Source: Oscillatoriaceae cyanobacterium Prado104
GTDB taxonomy: Bacteria > Cyanobacteriota > Cyanobacteriia > Cyanobacteriales > Microcoleaceae
NCBI GenBank assembly: GCA_025454405.1
Contig: JALOON010000021.1
Span: forward strand, 1-64,000
DNA length: 64,000 bases
Direction of reading: 5' to 3'
The notes under the pieces were generated by a model. That model worked only from the letters and a program-made list of their open reading frames with translations. It was not told the origin of the DNA and searched no databases. Position numbers and translations under genes: made by a program. Numbering within the stretch: the first letter of the stretch is position 1; each line of letters opens with the position of its first letter. Below, in pieces: positions 54,901 to 64,000 of the stretch.

Positions 54901-57900
54901 CTCCAGCAGTGGAAATGCTAGCATTCATCCCATTTCTATCTGTGAAAGAGTTGACTGCTCGAAAAAAGTTTTCAGTCCAAATCCAAACATTTCCGCCTTG
55001 ACCGTTACCGAGGCTTTGAGCGTTAATTCGATCGACTGTAATATTGCTGCCAGCATTTACAACAATATTTCCGGCATTATTCGGAGCAGTCGAGTCAAGA
55101 ATGCCAGTTACAATTTCTCCGTTCTCGGTGTATAAAGAAATCCCCGATGATGATGTAATATTTTGGGCAGTAATGTTATTAGTTGTAACGATGTTAATCG
55201 GCGCGGAAGTTTGGGGAATATCATCTTGAATGTTGATTGTGTTGAGAGGAGTAGAGTTGCCTACAGGAGCCAAAAACCGAACAATTCCTGCATCGGGTTT
55301 GACTGTCAAATTGTAGGCTCCGTCAACTGTCGAGTTAAAAGTAATATCGCCCGTACCGGAAATTTTTACCGAGAGGTCATTACCCAATGTTACCGGAGCA
55401 GCGAACGTAATATTATTGCGCTTAGTTTCGATATTTCCGCCAGCAGTAATACTATTTGCCTTGACATCGATATTGCCGCCAGTCACAGCTATGTTGGGAG
55501 AAAAAGTAACGGAATTAATATCCGATGTCGCAACAGTTCCTTTAGCATCTATGGTAACATTCCCGCCCCTACCGTTGGCAGCAGCAGTAATAATTGGACC
55601 AGCAGTGGTGTTGATATTAGCGTTGCTTTGAATGCGAAGATTGCCACTATTGGCATTGAATCCGCTGAGAACTACAGCAGTGTTCCCAATTCCGGCTGTA
55701 TTGATATTGCCGATCGCTTCCAAGGAAATATTACCGCCATTATTGCCACCCATTGCATTGATAATTCCGCCAGTAGTATCTATAGAACCCCCACTTTTAA
55801 GGTTAATTTCTCCTCCATTTTGCAGACCGTTCGATCGAATATCTCTGGCATTAATATTGCCCCCAGCAGTTAAATTAACTGTACCGCCACTGCTTTTGTC
55901 AGAGGAGGTATCAATGCCTGAATTAACAGTAATTGAACCATTTTGACTGGTGATAGTTATATTTCCTGGATTGGATGAACCACTTGCAGAAATGGGAGTA
56001 GGGCCCGAACCAAAAGTAAAAGCAGTACCAGTACCTTGACCTGCAAATACAGCTATAGAACCAATTGTAATATCACCTGCAGCTTCAAGCTTAACTGAAC
56101 CGCCGTTAGCATTTAGGGCTGTAGTACCCGGTTCGCTTCTGGGATAAGAGTAGTTGCGGATGCCCTCTGTACCGATCGAAATAATTCCATTAGTGCTAGT
56201 GATGCTAACATCTCCGCCACTAGAGTTACCGCTAGCACCAGTAGGACCAGTAGGAGCAGAAGGTATGCATTCTGAACCTACAAATACACACGCAGACGCA
56301 TTAGTAACACTCAAAGCGCTATTAGGACGACCCGACAACGATCTGATGCTATCGATCGTGATGTTTCCAGCAGCTTTGAGAGTAATATTACCACCGTTAG
56401 CATCTCCAATATGGAAGGTTACTCCACCTGAAGCATCTACAGAACCTAAGGTAATTCCACCGTTATTGCTAGTAATACTAATATTTCCTCCGCTTTTATA
56501 ATAGGAGCCTACATTAAGACTCCCTGTTGTAATGTTACCCCCTGCCTGGATGGTAATGTTTGATCCTGGCTCGTCAGAAGTACTTGTAGTGATGTTTTTC
56601 AGAGAAATCTCTTGACTTGCTATTAAGGTAATTGATACAGCTCTCGATCTATTTGACAGCTCAATATTGCCATTGGCTATTATGCGTCCGTTACCTAACG
56701 GTGCTTGGATTATTACTGGTTCCAGGAATGGTCTCGAATTAGTTGGACTTATTTCGTTAAGTGTAATAGTTCCTGTTCCGTTAGTACGCCCAATTGTTAG
56801 GGCTGTAAATACCCGACTAAGGCTATCAAGCTCATTGTTTGTAAAATCTAAAGCTGGAGTGCTATTATCAGTTCCAGCAATAATAATATCTTGGCTGGGA
56901 GTGGCAGGTTGAAGTACAAAATTCCCAGTACCTCTAATAGAAAAAGAGCCTCCTGTTAAGTCAATTTCGTTACCTGTTAGAGTAATATTACCGCTCCCAG
57001 AATTTAGTGCATTAATTGTCAATTGATTGGCAGCAGCGAGATTGACGTTACCATTATTTGTCTCAATACCTTGTGCTGTCAAATTTTGATTGGCAGCAAA
57101 ATCGATCGCTCCGCCTGCTGTTGTAATGTTGCTATTGAGCAAAATATTTCTATTCGCTTGCAAACCTATCGTCTCGCCAGATGTTTGATTGGTAAAGTTC
57201 AAATTTGTACCTGTTTGAGCAATAATATCTCGATCGGCTTGCAAGAGAATATTGCCAGTTAAAGCAGTTAACTTGGTATCGCTAATCGTGAAATCTGTTA
57301 TCGTACCGCCTTGTGATAATAAAATCGCGCCAGCGGCATCACCTGAAGGAACATTTGGATCGAGTTGAGTATCGTTTGCACCTGTCCCTCCTGCTTGAAT
57401 GATAATGTCTCTTGGATCGAGGACGATCGTGCCATTTATTCCGTTATTGGCACTAACATTTACATCTCCTCTAAAGATTAAATTTTCTTTCCCCGATACT
57501 TCAACAAAGCCGCCATTGCCAGAATTGCCGCCGCTGCGAGCGCTAATATTTCCATAGAAACCCGTCAATCCATCCGCCCACACGATGACCCTTCCGCCAT
57601 TACCATTTGTAACAGCATCAGCATTAATTGTTGAATCGTTACTCACATATGTCCGTAGTGCATTTGGCACATTACCTTGACCCTTATAATCACCGCCGAC
57701 GCGCACACTGCCACCGCCATTCACGCCAGAAGCATCGATATTTGTATTAATTAAACCGACTCGCGAACCCAAAACATTTACACTTCCGCCGTTATTCCCA
57801 GAGACATCAATATTACCAGCAACAATTGCCGTACCCGAGTCAGTTGGCACTGTTACTCCCGCAGCAGTCAAATGTACACTTCCATCATTAGTGACAGTCA

Positions 57901-58735
57901 CTCCTGTTGCATTACTCTCGCCTTGTCCTGTCAGTAATTGAGGAATTGATAATACTGAAAATTGGTTGTTGGCATTGGGAGATAAATTATTAGTAATAGG
58001 CTGAACTTCTAAATTTAACAAATTTCCCGGCTGGCTAATCCTGACTAAACTTTCACCGGGAACGGCAGCTACAGTAATATTTCCTCCCGGCGCTGAAAGT
58101 TGTCCGGTACTTAAAATTGTGCCGCCCAACAAACTTAAATTTTGCCCTTGTCCCACCGCCAAATTTCCCAGATTGACGATTCCTCCCGGCTGCGCATTTG
58201 TAAAAGCAAAAGTATTCGGACTTCCCACTAATTGCGCGTAATCATTCGTGCCTGCTGCGCTAAACCAATTATTGCCGAAACCGATACCTGTCGCAGTAGT
58301 CGCAGTAAAAGAACCGGGAATATTTAAGCTAGAATTTGCACCGAAAACAATCCCCGCCGGATTCATTAAAAATAAATTGGAATTGCCACCCGTAACTTGA
58401 ATCAAGCCATTAATCAGCGAAGCATCGCCACCGACTACTCGCCCTAAAATATTGCGGATATTGGGATTTGAGATAAAGTTAGCAGTTTGTCCGGTAGTTA
58501 AATTAAATTGTTGGAAGCTGTGAAAAAGATTTGCGCCGTCTCCCGATTGTCGGCCGCCTTCGATGTTGAATTGACTGCCGTTAGGATTAATTTGAGTATT
58601 CGTACCGTCAGCGGCTGGCGCAATTTGGGCCGTGGCTGTTTGAGATGGGGCGAACAGTCCGATTTGCCAGGTTGTTAAGGCGGTGAATGAGAGGAAGGGT
58701 AGGAGAAATCTAGTTTTTGTGCGTGTTGATTTCAT
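51926..58735 (-). CDS. Secreted haemagglutinin-CHAT fusion protein 2
   Basis: 2269 aa, paralogue of the 2017-aa protein. Signal peptide (~1-38), two-partner-secretion domain (~39-265; [32 protein letters not shown]), a longer beta-helix with an extra haemagglutinin repeat region (~290-700; [27 protein letters not shown] blocks). Then a Pro/Thr/Ser linker (~1340-1540; [16 protein letters not shown] octads), a Pro-rich part and the CHAT domain with His2109 (HLATHAS) and Cys2155 ([10 protein letters not shown]). The last ~450 residues are nearly identical to paralogue 1, the middle much less so. Same strand as the DUF1822-CHAT-FecR set upstream, but a ~1-kb repeat array lies between. Confidence 0.92.
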   Translation of the reverse strand: MKSTRTKTRFLLPFLSFTALTTWQIGLFAPSQTATAQIAPAADGTNTQINPNGSQFNIEGGRQSGDGANLFHSFQQFNLTTGQTANFISNPNIRNILGRVVGGDASLINGLIQVTGGNSNLFLMNPAGIVFGANSSLNIPGSFTATTATGIGFGNNWFSAAGTNDYAQLVGSPNTFAFTNAQPGGIVNLGNLAVGQGQNLSLLGGTILSTGQLSAPGGNITVAAVPGESLVRISQPGNLLNLEVQPITNNLSPNANNQFSVLSIPQLLTGQGESNATGVTVTNDGSVHLTAAGVTVPTDSGTAIVAGNIDVSGNNGGSVNVLGSRVGLINTNIDASGVNGGGSVRVGGDYKGQGNVPNALRTYVSNDSTINADAVTNGNGGRVIVWADGLTGFYGNISARSGGNSGNGGFVEVSGKENLIFRGDVNVSANNGINGTIVLDPRDIIIQAGGTGANDTQLDPNVPSGDAAGAILLSQGGTITDFTISDTKLTALTGNILLQADRDIIAQTGTNLNFTNQTSGETIGLQANRNILLNSNITTAGGAIDFAANQNLTAQGIETNNGNVNLAAANQLTINALNSGSGNITLTGNEIDLTGGSFSIRGTGNFVLQPATPSQDIIIAGTDNSTPALDFTNNELDSLSRVFTALTIGRTNGTGTITLNEISPTNSRPFLEPVIIQAPLGNGRIIANGNIELSNRSRAVSITLIASQEISLKNITTSTSDEPGSNITIQAGGNITTGSLNVGSYYKSGGNISITSNNGGITLGSVDASGGVTFHIGDANGGNITLKAAGNITIDSIRSLSGRPNSALSVTNASACVFVGSECIPSAPTGPTGASGNSSGGDVSITSTNGIISIGTEGIRNYSYPRSEPGTTALNANGGSVKLEAAGDITIGSIAVFAGQGTGTAFTFGSGPTPISASGSSNPGNITITSQNGSITVNSGIDTSSDKSSGGTVNLTAGGNINARDIRSNGLQNGGEINLKSGGSIDTTGGIINAMGGNNGGNISLEAIGNINTAGIGNTAVVLSGFNANSGNLRIQSNANINTTAGPIITAAANGRGGNVTIDAKGTVATSDINSVTFSPNIAVTGGNIDVKANSITAGGNIETKRNNITFAAPVTLGNDLSVKISGTGDITFNSTVDGAYNLTVKPDAGIVRFLAPVGNSTPLNTINIQDDIPQTSAPINIVTTNNITAQNITSSSGISLYTENGEIVTGILDSTAPNNAGNIVVNAGSNITVDRINAQSLGNGQGGNVWIWTENFFRAVNSFTDRNGMNASISTAGGAGDNGGTIFLRHGGNGETPFSVGDPAINGTAGVITRGNGTAQSTILSGNSYLYTHKQDADRIAIISVPAPTPTPAPTPTPAPTPAPTPAPTPAPAPTPEPTSAPTPAPAPTPEPANTPAPAPTPEPATTPTPSETPTPAPSETPTPAQSETPTPAQSETPTPPASETPTPPPSETPTPAPTPEPATTSAPSDTPTSTPSDTPTPVPPDTPTSAPPDTPTSAPPDTPTSAPPDTPTSAPSDTPTPATTDAPPDVPGDTTPTPIPSSGSESSVSFPPDFPFGGIRLPQTTSPTLTRPTQPPGATTPGAGQRLRPGPNIPPASAIPTTNTPPSPIAPPPQIAPNPAPATVQAPAIAPVEQIQPAPASTIAPVSAIEPPASSNPQQDLAFLIGGLLGAETTVNTNPQTGDLAIKWQTPQGIEIQQTVPAPPPNLTFIPASENPPENPPSLGTSATEKPDGWIVSTPDPVPPVGVGQNSPDTPSNLVVNIPRIPQPTPSPAVTQTPAPATPAPSPAPAPAPNPAPSPAPSPVPIAIAQSPNIPDIPNAIPLEISRSTVEQTLAQNNAEDAVSQIDRLFEQDYENYFGENLTDKKVSAEYIRQTLKNIEAETGNKAVIVYAIAGIHSISLILVVPEGPPVIKTLYIEEPGKLAENVKQFQNYVANKPNILQEDKRYLPSAQQLYNWLIAPIHDNLVALNIDTLIFSFDGGLRQLPIAALHDGKQFLIEKYSIGSIPSVSLTDTNYQSLRDSRVLAMGASIFPHTDKRELPAVPIELSTIAGSRNPMLATIDEIAINNRSQLPLWPGRSFLNEEFTLENLKQQREQQGFEIVHLATHASFPQIENGRKEAEIDLWNRSLSLDEFRLAKWYDRSQVELLVLSACETAIGDSRAEMGFAGLAVRGGVKSAVASLWKVDDAGTLGLMTEFYRYLRSEPIKAEALRKAQLEMLRKQLVIANNQLRGNGGAIDLPESPQIPANLDLSHPHYWAGFTVIGSPW
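54141..54710. repeat. Low-complexity coding repeats in CHAT gene 2
   Basis: 24-bp units ([16 protein letters not shown]) followed by 12-bp PTPA units. Alternate frames on both strands remain open over several hundred bases because of the repeat; they encode Gln/His/Arg or Gly/Val simple sequence and are not genes. Confidence 0.85.
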
Positions 58736-58796
58736 GGTTTTTTAGTAGATACTATTCTGACAACAAACTCATCGACAATAAACAAGAGCGCGATTC

Positions 58797-59762
58797 TGTA
58801 GGGGCGGGTTCGCCGAAATATTTGATACCAAACTAGAAATATTAAAAACCCGCCCCCACCCCACGAAAAGTTTCACAATTCATTAAATTTAACCGCGCGA
58901 TCGACCTTGTTTTGGGTCGATCTGTTGGGTTGGGGCGGGTTTATCAATATTGTAGGTTGGTAACAGAATCCCTGGCGAACCCGCCCCTACAAAATTTGTG
59001 TTTGATAATAATAAGCTCATCGGTGGTACATGATTTTTCATTGAATTTAATCGGGAGATCGACCTTGTTTTGAGATGATTCATTACATAATATCACCATC
59101 CTGTAGCGGCGGGTTCGCCGACATAATTGACACCAAACGATAAATCTCAAAAACCCGCCCCCACCCCACAAAAGATTCACAATTCATTGAATTTAATCGG
59201 GCGATCGAGCGTTTTTGGGTCGATCGACTGGGTTGGGGCGGGTTTATCAATATTGTCGATCGGTGACACAAATTGTCGCGAACCCGCCCCTATGATATTT
59301 GGTTTCATAACAATAAATTCATCAGGAATACATGATTTTTCATTGAATTTAAGCATGCGATCGAGCTTGTTTTGAGATGATTCATCACATAATATCACCA
59401 TCCTGTAGGGGCGGGTTCGCCGAAATATATGACACCAAACGATAAATCTCAAAAACCCGCCCCCACCCCACGAAAAGATTCACAATTCATTGAATTTAAT
59501 CGGGCGATCGAGCGTATTTTTGAATTGATCGACTGGGTTGGGGCGGGTTTATCAATATTGTCGATCGATCGGTGACAGAATCCCTGGCGAACCCGCCCCT
59601 ACGAAATTTGGGTTTGATAATAATAAACTCATCGGTAGTACATGATTTCTCATTGAATTTAATCGGGCGATCGACCTTGTTTTGGGTCGATCGGCGGGGT
59701 TGGGGCGGGTTTATTAATATTGTCGATCGGTAACACAAATTGTCGCGAACCCGCCCCTACGA
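58797..59762. repeat. Tandem array of the two-hairpin repeat upstream of CHAT gene 2
   Basis: Three full units starting at about 58797, 59101 and 59404 (spacing 301-304 bp), plus a final hairpin B at 59699-59760. The same family and orientation as at 45446-46865. It fills the gap between CHAT gene 2 and the FecR-like gene. Confidence 0.9.
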
Positions 59763-59803
59763 TTTTGATGGTGACATCCGATCGTCCGTTCACCAACAAT
59801 TTA

Positions 59804-60910
59804 TTATTTCCTCTCCATTCTCCTTTGCAAATCCCGCAATTGCTTGTCTACCTTTTCCACCATTGGCAAATCTCCCAAAGTCTCAAATCCCTCTTTTGCC
59901 AACCGCAAATATTCCATCGCTTCCCGATCTTTCCTCATCGCTGAATTAACTTGCCCCAAACCGTAGCGCGCGTCCGTCAAATCCTCGATATCGTCAGTTT
60001 TCGCCGCATTTATTGCCTCTTGATAGTAAAATTCAGCCTGCGGCATTAACTTCAAATTCTCCAGATACAAACTGCCTAATTTGCGGTAAATTGGCGGCGT
60101 TCCCCCTCCCGATCGCACCAACTTTTCCAGAGTTTCTACCGCTTCTGCGATCGAGTTCGCGTTCAGATAAATTTGGGAAATTGCGAGTTTTTGAGCTGCC
60201 GAATTCGCTACTTGTTTCTCGATCGCCCTTACTTCCTCTCTCACTTTTTGGATCTCTTTATCGTCCAACAAACTAAACTCGATATCTCCCTCCCCAACAG
60301 CACTTTCTGAAGAAATACCCGTGTTAGTTTCGACAATCAATTTGTAGCTAGCACCCGGTTTCAGCGGCGGTTCCCCCGGATACACAATCTCCGTACCGCT
60401 AACAGTCATTTCCCAGTTTAATTTCGCGCCATTTTCGCGCAAGCTGAGTTTGTAGCTAGTCGCTCCCGCAACTGGATTCCAGCGCAAAATAGGCTTGCTA
60501 TCGAGCAATTTCGTGTTCCTCGGACTGATTGTATAAGGAATTGGTGCGGTGTTCCAAAGAATTCTGCCGTCGCCCCGATCGGGGCATTTAACTAAGTCTT
60601 GACTGCAGTCTTTTTGAGAATTTCCTTTGGCTAATACGCAGCTATTTAATTGATTTTCTCCAGGGGCGATCGACTTGATTCCTAAATCCGCACATTGGAT
60701 GGTAATTTGTCCGTTTTGCAAGGTGCGCAATTTGTCTCCCGGATAAATCTGCGTGCCCGCAGTAGGACGAACAATTCTGCCGTTTTGGCGCTCTAATTGC
60801 ACCTCGCCACTGGCGTAAATAATTTGTCCGTTGGAGATTCTGTTAGTTGCTGCGAGGGCGGTAGCGGCGATCGAACTTAAAGCGATAAAAACTGCAATCC
60901 CGATTTTCAT
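59804..60910 (-). CDS. Exported FecR-like/TPR protein
   Basis: 368 aa from ATG 60910 (MKIGIAVFIALSSIAATALA), which gives a signal peptide cut near ALA-AT and a 4-bp ATGA overlap with the upstream CHAT gene; the longer frame from 60958 would put 16 polar residues before it. Residues ~25-95 are a FecR-like beta domain (ASGEVQLERQNGRIVRPTAG, IYPGDKLRTLQNGQITIQC). Residues ~135-205 look like a fibronectin-like segment (PILRWNPVAGATSYKLSL). The C-terminal ~150 residues are TPRs (AEFYYQEAINAAKTDD). Periplasmic or envelope location expected. Translationally coupled to the CHAT-TPR protein. Confidence 0.88.
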   Translation of the reverse strand: MKIGIAVFIALSSIAATALAATNRISNGQIIYASGEVQLERQNGRIVRPTAGTQIYPGDKLRTLQNGQITIQCADLGIKSIAPGENQLNSCVLAKGNSQKDCSQDLVKCPDRGDGRILWNTAPIPYTISPRNTKLLDSKPILRWNPVAGATSYKLSLRENGAKLNWEMTVSGTEIVYPGEPPLKPGASYKLIVETNTGISSESAVGEGDIEFSLLDDKEIQKVREEVRAIEKQVANSAAQKLAISQIYLNANSIAEAVETLEKLVRSGGGTPPIYRKLGSLYLENLKLMPQAEFYYQEAINAAKTDDIEDLTDARYGLGQVNSAMRKDREAMEYLRLAKEGFETLGDLPMVEKVDKQLRDLQRRMERK

Positions 60911-62769
60911 GGTTTGTTTCCTTTTACTTGCAAACGTTGGCGGGCAATTTGGATGCATTCATCTTGTTTCGGTATGCTGGAATTGGAATGTTTGAGTGTT
61001 TTTTCCCAGTGTTTTAATGCTGCTTGCGGTTGACCTTTGATTTCGAGTACCTTTGCTAGCAGACATTGAGCTTCTGGGCTGTCTTCGCTGAATGCTATTG
61101 CTGTTCTTAAATCTGTTTCAGCTTCATCGTATTGCTTTTGTTCTAAGCGCACCCAGCCTCGATTTTTAAAACAAGATGCTTTGACTCCATAGTATTTGGT
61201 ATTTTCTAAACAAAGAGCGATCGCTTTTAAAGCTTCTTGGTGTTTGTTTTGGAGAATGAAGGTTTTAGATGATTGTGCGTAAGCCTCGGGAAGTCCGCGC
61301 CACACAGCATTTTGCATGGCTTGCAACGCACATTGACTATCATTCAATTTGTTGCACAATTCTGCTAAGTTATAATGAGGTGCTGCATAATTTGGGTTGA
61401 GTAAAGTAGCTAATTTGTAGTAACTTTTAGCAATTAAAGGTTGATTTTCTTTTGCATTTTTTGTTCCCAGTTCGTTGGCAATAGGGGCTACTTTAGGACC
61501 CATTAATATATAACCGATCGCGCTAACAAGTAAGCCAATTGCGAGGCTCAGAATCAAACGAGATAGGGAAACAAACACTGGGTTTTTGGGTCGATCGCCC
61601 GCAGGCTCGATCGCTGTAATTTCTGCAGTATTTGAATGGCGATTTTCCCGGCGTTTCGGTAGCGTAAATTCCTCAAAATTTGGCTGCTGGCAGAGCATCG
61701 GTATGCTGCTAGCGCCCGGAAATTCCTTGTCCCAGCGCTGCAATTCGTCCTTAGCTTTGCGCACTGCTAAAAACAAAGGTTCTTCTTTAGCTAAATATTT
61801 CAACAAAGACTTGACAAAATCTTGAGCGATCGGGTCTGGAATGGGCGCGCGCATCACAATTATTGACGGCAAAGGCAGACCATCGGCTACTAAATCTACT
61901 GCCATTCCCATGCTCGAACAGGAATTAAAAATTAGTAATTGCAAGCCTCGAAAAATTGCTCGCTTGATTCCTTCTCTTAAATAATCTAACGTAACGCTAT
62001 TATTTTGATGGTTGTGATTGATATAAAGCTTGATGTTCGCCCCTCGATCGTCGCTGTCGCTGTGTCCGGCAAAAAAGAAAATTTGCCAGCCTTTTTCATC
62101 AAACAGCCGATCGTGAAATTCTTCTGGTGTCGGCTCTTTTAAAAATTCTAATTCGCAGCGATCGCCCAAGTAGTTTTGAATTTCTTGCGCGTCTTGTTCG
62201 ACATCAATTCCCGTGCTGTTACCTGAAACACATAAAATTCTTCCTCGCGAAGCTAAAGGTCTGCCTCCTGGGGTTGCTTGTAGGGGAACTTTTTTATATT
62301 CTCGGCAACTGCCGGTGATTTCTGAATTATAATATTCTTCGCGGAATTGCCACGCATTCCAAGGTAATAGCCACAGGTGAGATTCGCATTCTAAAAATAT
62401 TTGAACGCATTCCGATCGAGTAGCAATGTCCGTTCTTAATCCCATCTCTATTTTGCTAAAAAACTCGCCCGCAGCCAGCCAGTTTTTCATCTCTGCTTGC
62501 AAACCTTGATATATAGCCTCAGGATTGTCTTCCGAAATATTTGTGATTCCTGTAGCCTTAACTTTGATCCGAGTACCGCTTCTGTTATATTGACCGGCAA
62601 CACAGCTAGCTTGCCACTTGTTTTGCAAATCTGCAATCTGAGGCGCTGGCGGCAAGCTAGCTGAATATTTATTAACTGTTTTTCCTTGTTGTTTCAACTC
62701 CGCAGTTACCAGAGGAAATCCGCTGTTTAAATTCCCAGCACCTAAAGCCAATATGACAGTACAGCTCAT
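60907..62769 (-). CDS. CHAT caspase-like protein with TM helix and TPRs
   Basis: 620 aa. A unique N-terminal ~165 residues, then the CHAT domain (~175-375) with catalytic His236 (FFFAGHSDSD) and Cys284 (LLIFNSCSS). A single membrane helix (~399-423, LILSLAIGLLVSAIGYILM) and C-terminal TPRs (~440-615) follow. The CHAT part should be cytosolic and the TPRs outside, or the reverse. The middle gene of the DUF1822-CHAT-FecR/TPR set: 31 bp after the DUF1822 stop, and its TGA overlaps the ATG of the FecR-like gene. CHAT proteins are cysteine peptidases related to caspases and separase; the target is unknown. Confidence 0.92.
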   Translation of the reverse strand: MSCTVILALGAGNLNSGFPLVTAELKQQGKTVNKYSASLPPAPQIADLQNKWQASCVAGQYNRSGTRIKVKATGITNISEDNPEAIYQGLQAEMKNWLAAGEFFSKIEMGLRTDIATRSECVQIFLECESHLWLLPWNAWQFREEYYNSEITGSCREYKKVPLQATPGGRPLASRGRILCVSGNSTGIDVEQDAQEIQNYLGDRCELEFLKEPTPEEFHDRLFDEKGWQIFFFAGHSDSDDRGANIKLYINHNHQNNSVTLDYLREGIKRAIFRGLQLLIFNSCSSMGMAVDLVADGLPLPSIIVMRAPIPDPIAQDFVKSLLKYLAKEEPLFLAVRKAKDELQRWDKEFPGASSIPMLCQQPNFEEFTLPKRRENRHSNTAEITAIEPAGDRPKNPVFVSLSRLILSLAIGLLVSAIGYILMGPKVAPIANELGTKNAKENQPLIAKSYYKLATLLNPNYAAPHYNLAELCNKLNDSQCALQAMQNAVWRGLPEAYAQSSKTFILQNKHQEALKAIALCLENTKYYGVKASCFKNRGWVRLEQKQYDEAETDLRTAIAFSEDSPEAQCLLAKVLEIKGQPQAALKHWEKTLKHSNSSIPKQDECIQIARQRLQVKGNKP

Positions 62770-62800
62770 AAATTAGATGCGATTAAAGTGTATTGGAAAA

Positions 62801-63979
62801 TCATACCACAAAGTTTTCTATTACGCTTAAGTCATCGATGCTTATTTTGATACTAAAGCTCTCATTTGGCTCTACGTAAAAGTCGTGCAACAAAATGCAC
62901 AAATCTTGAACTCGGGATTGTGTCTCGTCTAAAGTTTCTCCATAATCGGAGATTAAAGCAAGTTTAAGATTGCGCGGCAAATAACGATCGCCCATCGCGG
63001 GATGCAGTTGAACGTGAACTCTAAAACTGCCTGAAACGAAGCTATCCTGTAAGGAGTCGCTCTCTCTGGCAATCGCTACCAACAAAGCAACTCTAGTCCT
63101 TCCCAAACGCATTCCCAAGTCAATCAATTTAGCCCGAGTAACATCGGCTTCGGGAAATATTTTGACACTCCTTTGATTTCCCTGCAAGATATTTTCCGCC
63201 TTTAAGGCCGGACTTCGGAATGCAAAATCTGTACGAGTCTCCGGAAAAATTGCTCCTGCTAAATCTTGCGTTGTTTCCTCAAAATTCTGTTGGGTGTTTT
63301 TCCATAAATTCTTAACCCCATTGCCAAAATTTGACAGTTTCGCATTTACTGTCTCAACTGAATCGGCATCTGGTTCGGGATTAAATACCGCTTCAAAAGA
63401 CTCCCAACCAGCAGTAAATAGGTTTGCCAGCCAGTGACTCAAGTTGATTTTAGATTCAGATAAATGTTCGAGATGAATTAAGAAATCATCAAGAGAATGC
63501 AGGTCATTCAACACCAATTCACCTGAATTTACAGCAGGCGAAAATCCGAGCAATGTTGCTTCTTTTTCCGTTTCATCAATGGCTATGGCGATGTAGCCGA
63601 TGCGTTCTTCCCTAGCTTCGATCGGCACGGGAAAACTGAGAGGTAGATTGGGCTGCAAATTTTCGTTGCTATTTCCTTGCTGGCGGACGCACCTAATCGG
63701 GCGACATTCAATTTTCCCCAACCCTTTGATATACAAATCTGCTACATCTTCAAACAAGCAAATTGCGGGATTACAACTATCGCAGTGAGTTAAATCGGTT
63801 TCAATATCTAAAATTTTTAAATAATCGCGAACAGCCAACACAGCCAAAGTGTTGAGATAAACTTGTTCTTTTCTGTGGGGGTGGTGCTGTTCGGCGGCAA
63901 ATTGCCTTGCTGAATTAATTGCTTTTTGAGTAATTGGCATCGGCAAGGCTTGGTTTTCGATAGTGTTATTTGGGGACAT
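62801..63979 (-). CDS. DUF1822 family protein
   Basis: 392 aa, cyanobacterial DUF1822. Typical parts: the N-terminal ITQKAINSARQFAAEQ and YLNTLAVLAVRDYLKILDIETDL, the middle IGYIAIAIDE and LLGFSPAVNSGELVLNDLHSLDDFL, and the C-terminal GMRLGRTRVALLVAIARE with VHVQLHPAMGDRYLP. No enzyme motif or membrane segment. Function unknown; from memory, DUF1822 genes recur beside CHAT and FecR/TPR genes in cyanobacteria. Strong Shine-Dalgarno AAAGGAG 8 nt before the ATG. First visible gene of the set; the operon may continue upstream beyond the window. Confidence 0.92.
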   Translation of the reverse strand: MSPNNTIENQALPMPITQKAINSARQFAAEQHHPHRKEQVYLNTLAVLAVRDYLKILDIETDLTHCDSCNPAICLFEDVADLYIKGLGKIECRPIRCVRQQGNSNENLQPNLPLSFPVPIEAREERIGYIAIAIDETEKEATLLGFSPAVNSGELVLNDLHSLDDFLIHLEHLSESKINLSHWLANLFTAGWESFEAVFNPEPDADSVETVNAKLSNFGNGVKNLWKNTQQNFEETTQDLAGAIFPETRTDFAFRSPALKAENILQGNQRSVKIFPEADVTRAKLIDLGMRLGRTRVALLVAIARESDSLQDSFVSGSFRVHVQLHPAMGDRYLPRNLKLALISDYGETLDETQSRVQDLCILLHDFYVEPNESFSIKISIDDLSVIENFVV

Positions 63980-64000
63980 TGTTAACTCCTTTGAAGATTA

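Noticed and set aside
53833-54924. 363-codon minus-strand frame rich in Gln, His, Leu and Pro
   Set aside because: Another frame of the CHAT gene 2 linker repeats; simple sequence with no protein features.

Overview
The window looks like chromosomal DNA from a filamentous cyanobacterium, most likely of the Oscillatoriales (Microcoleus/Oscillatoria type). The reasons are the very dense HIP1-like GCGATCGC and CGATCG sites, heptameric tandem repeats (the STRRs known from filamentous cyanobacteria), and cyanobacterial families such as DUF3531, TIGR03792, DUF1822, Uma2 (DUF820), a zinc-ribbon Ser/Thr kinase with a membrane tail, an Rbp-type RRM protein and CHAT/haemagglutinin proteins. No tRNA, rRNA or CRISPR array was recognised. 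Genus assignment is inference.

Region 1 (1-4500) is a peptide-secretion locus. It holds the 5' part of a C39-peptidase ABC exporter running off the left edge, two small precursor peptides with near-identical 24-residue leaders ending in Gly-Ala, and a divergent HlyD-type periplasmic adaptor. Terminator hairpins, two copies of a 100-bp palindromic repeat and a complete 117-bp MITE with target-site duplication lie around it. Region 2 (4.5-9.3 kb) carries Ada, a Ser/Thr kinase, a DUF3531 protein, a Nudix hydrolase and a truncated DUF2887 gene.

Region 3 (9.3-22.9 kb) is an expansion cluster. Four minus-strand paralogues share a C-terminal DUF6745-like domain. Three of them carry 37, 18 and 9 full leucine-rich repeats between a common N-terminal helical domain and that C-terminal domain; the fourth has no LRRs and overlaps a small partner gene. 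A separate 23-residue-repeat LRR protein (Roco-like N-terminus without Roc-COR) and three Uma2 genes, two of them internally deleted, follow.

Region 4 (22.9-38.8 kb) is mixed: a trypsin-like protease, a PAS-kinase-REC-REC-GGDEF hybrid, a methyltransferase, KptA, an AAA ATPase, a PAS histidine kinase, TIGR03792, a DUF2442 gene pair, an M48-like protein lacking its canonical zinc ligands, and an RRM protein. Many genes here begin or end directly against short tandem repeats, and several stop codons lie inside them.

Region 5 (38.8-64 kb) is dominated by a caspase-like (CHAT) system. Two giant paralogous secreted proteins (2017 and 2269 aa) join a two-partner-secretion haemagglutinin domain to a C-terminal CHAT peptidase domain. 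A tightly packed set follows: DUF1822, a CHAT-TM-TPR protein, and a FecR-like/TPR exported protein coupled to it by an ATGA overlap. Both giant genes are bracketed by a ~305-bp repeat made of two GC-rich hairpins, in tandem arrays of about three to five units on their 5' sides and single units on their 3' sides. leuS, a DUF4926/DUF6883 pair and a Uma2 gene sit between the two paralogues.
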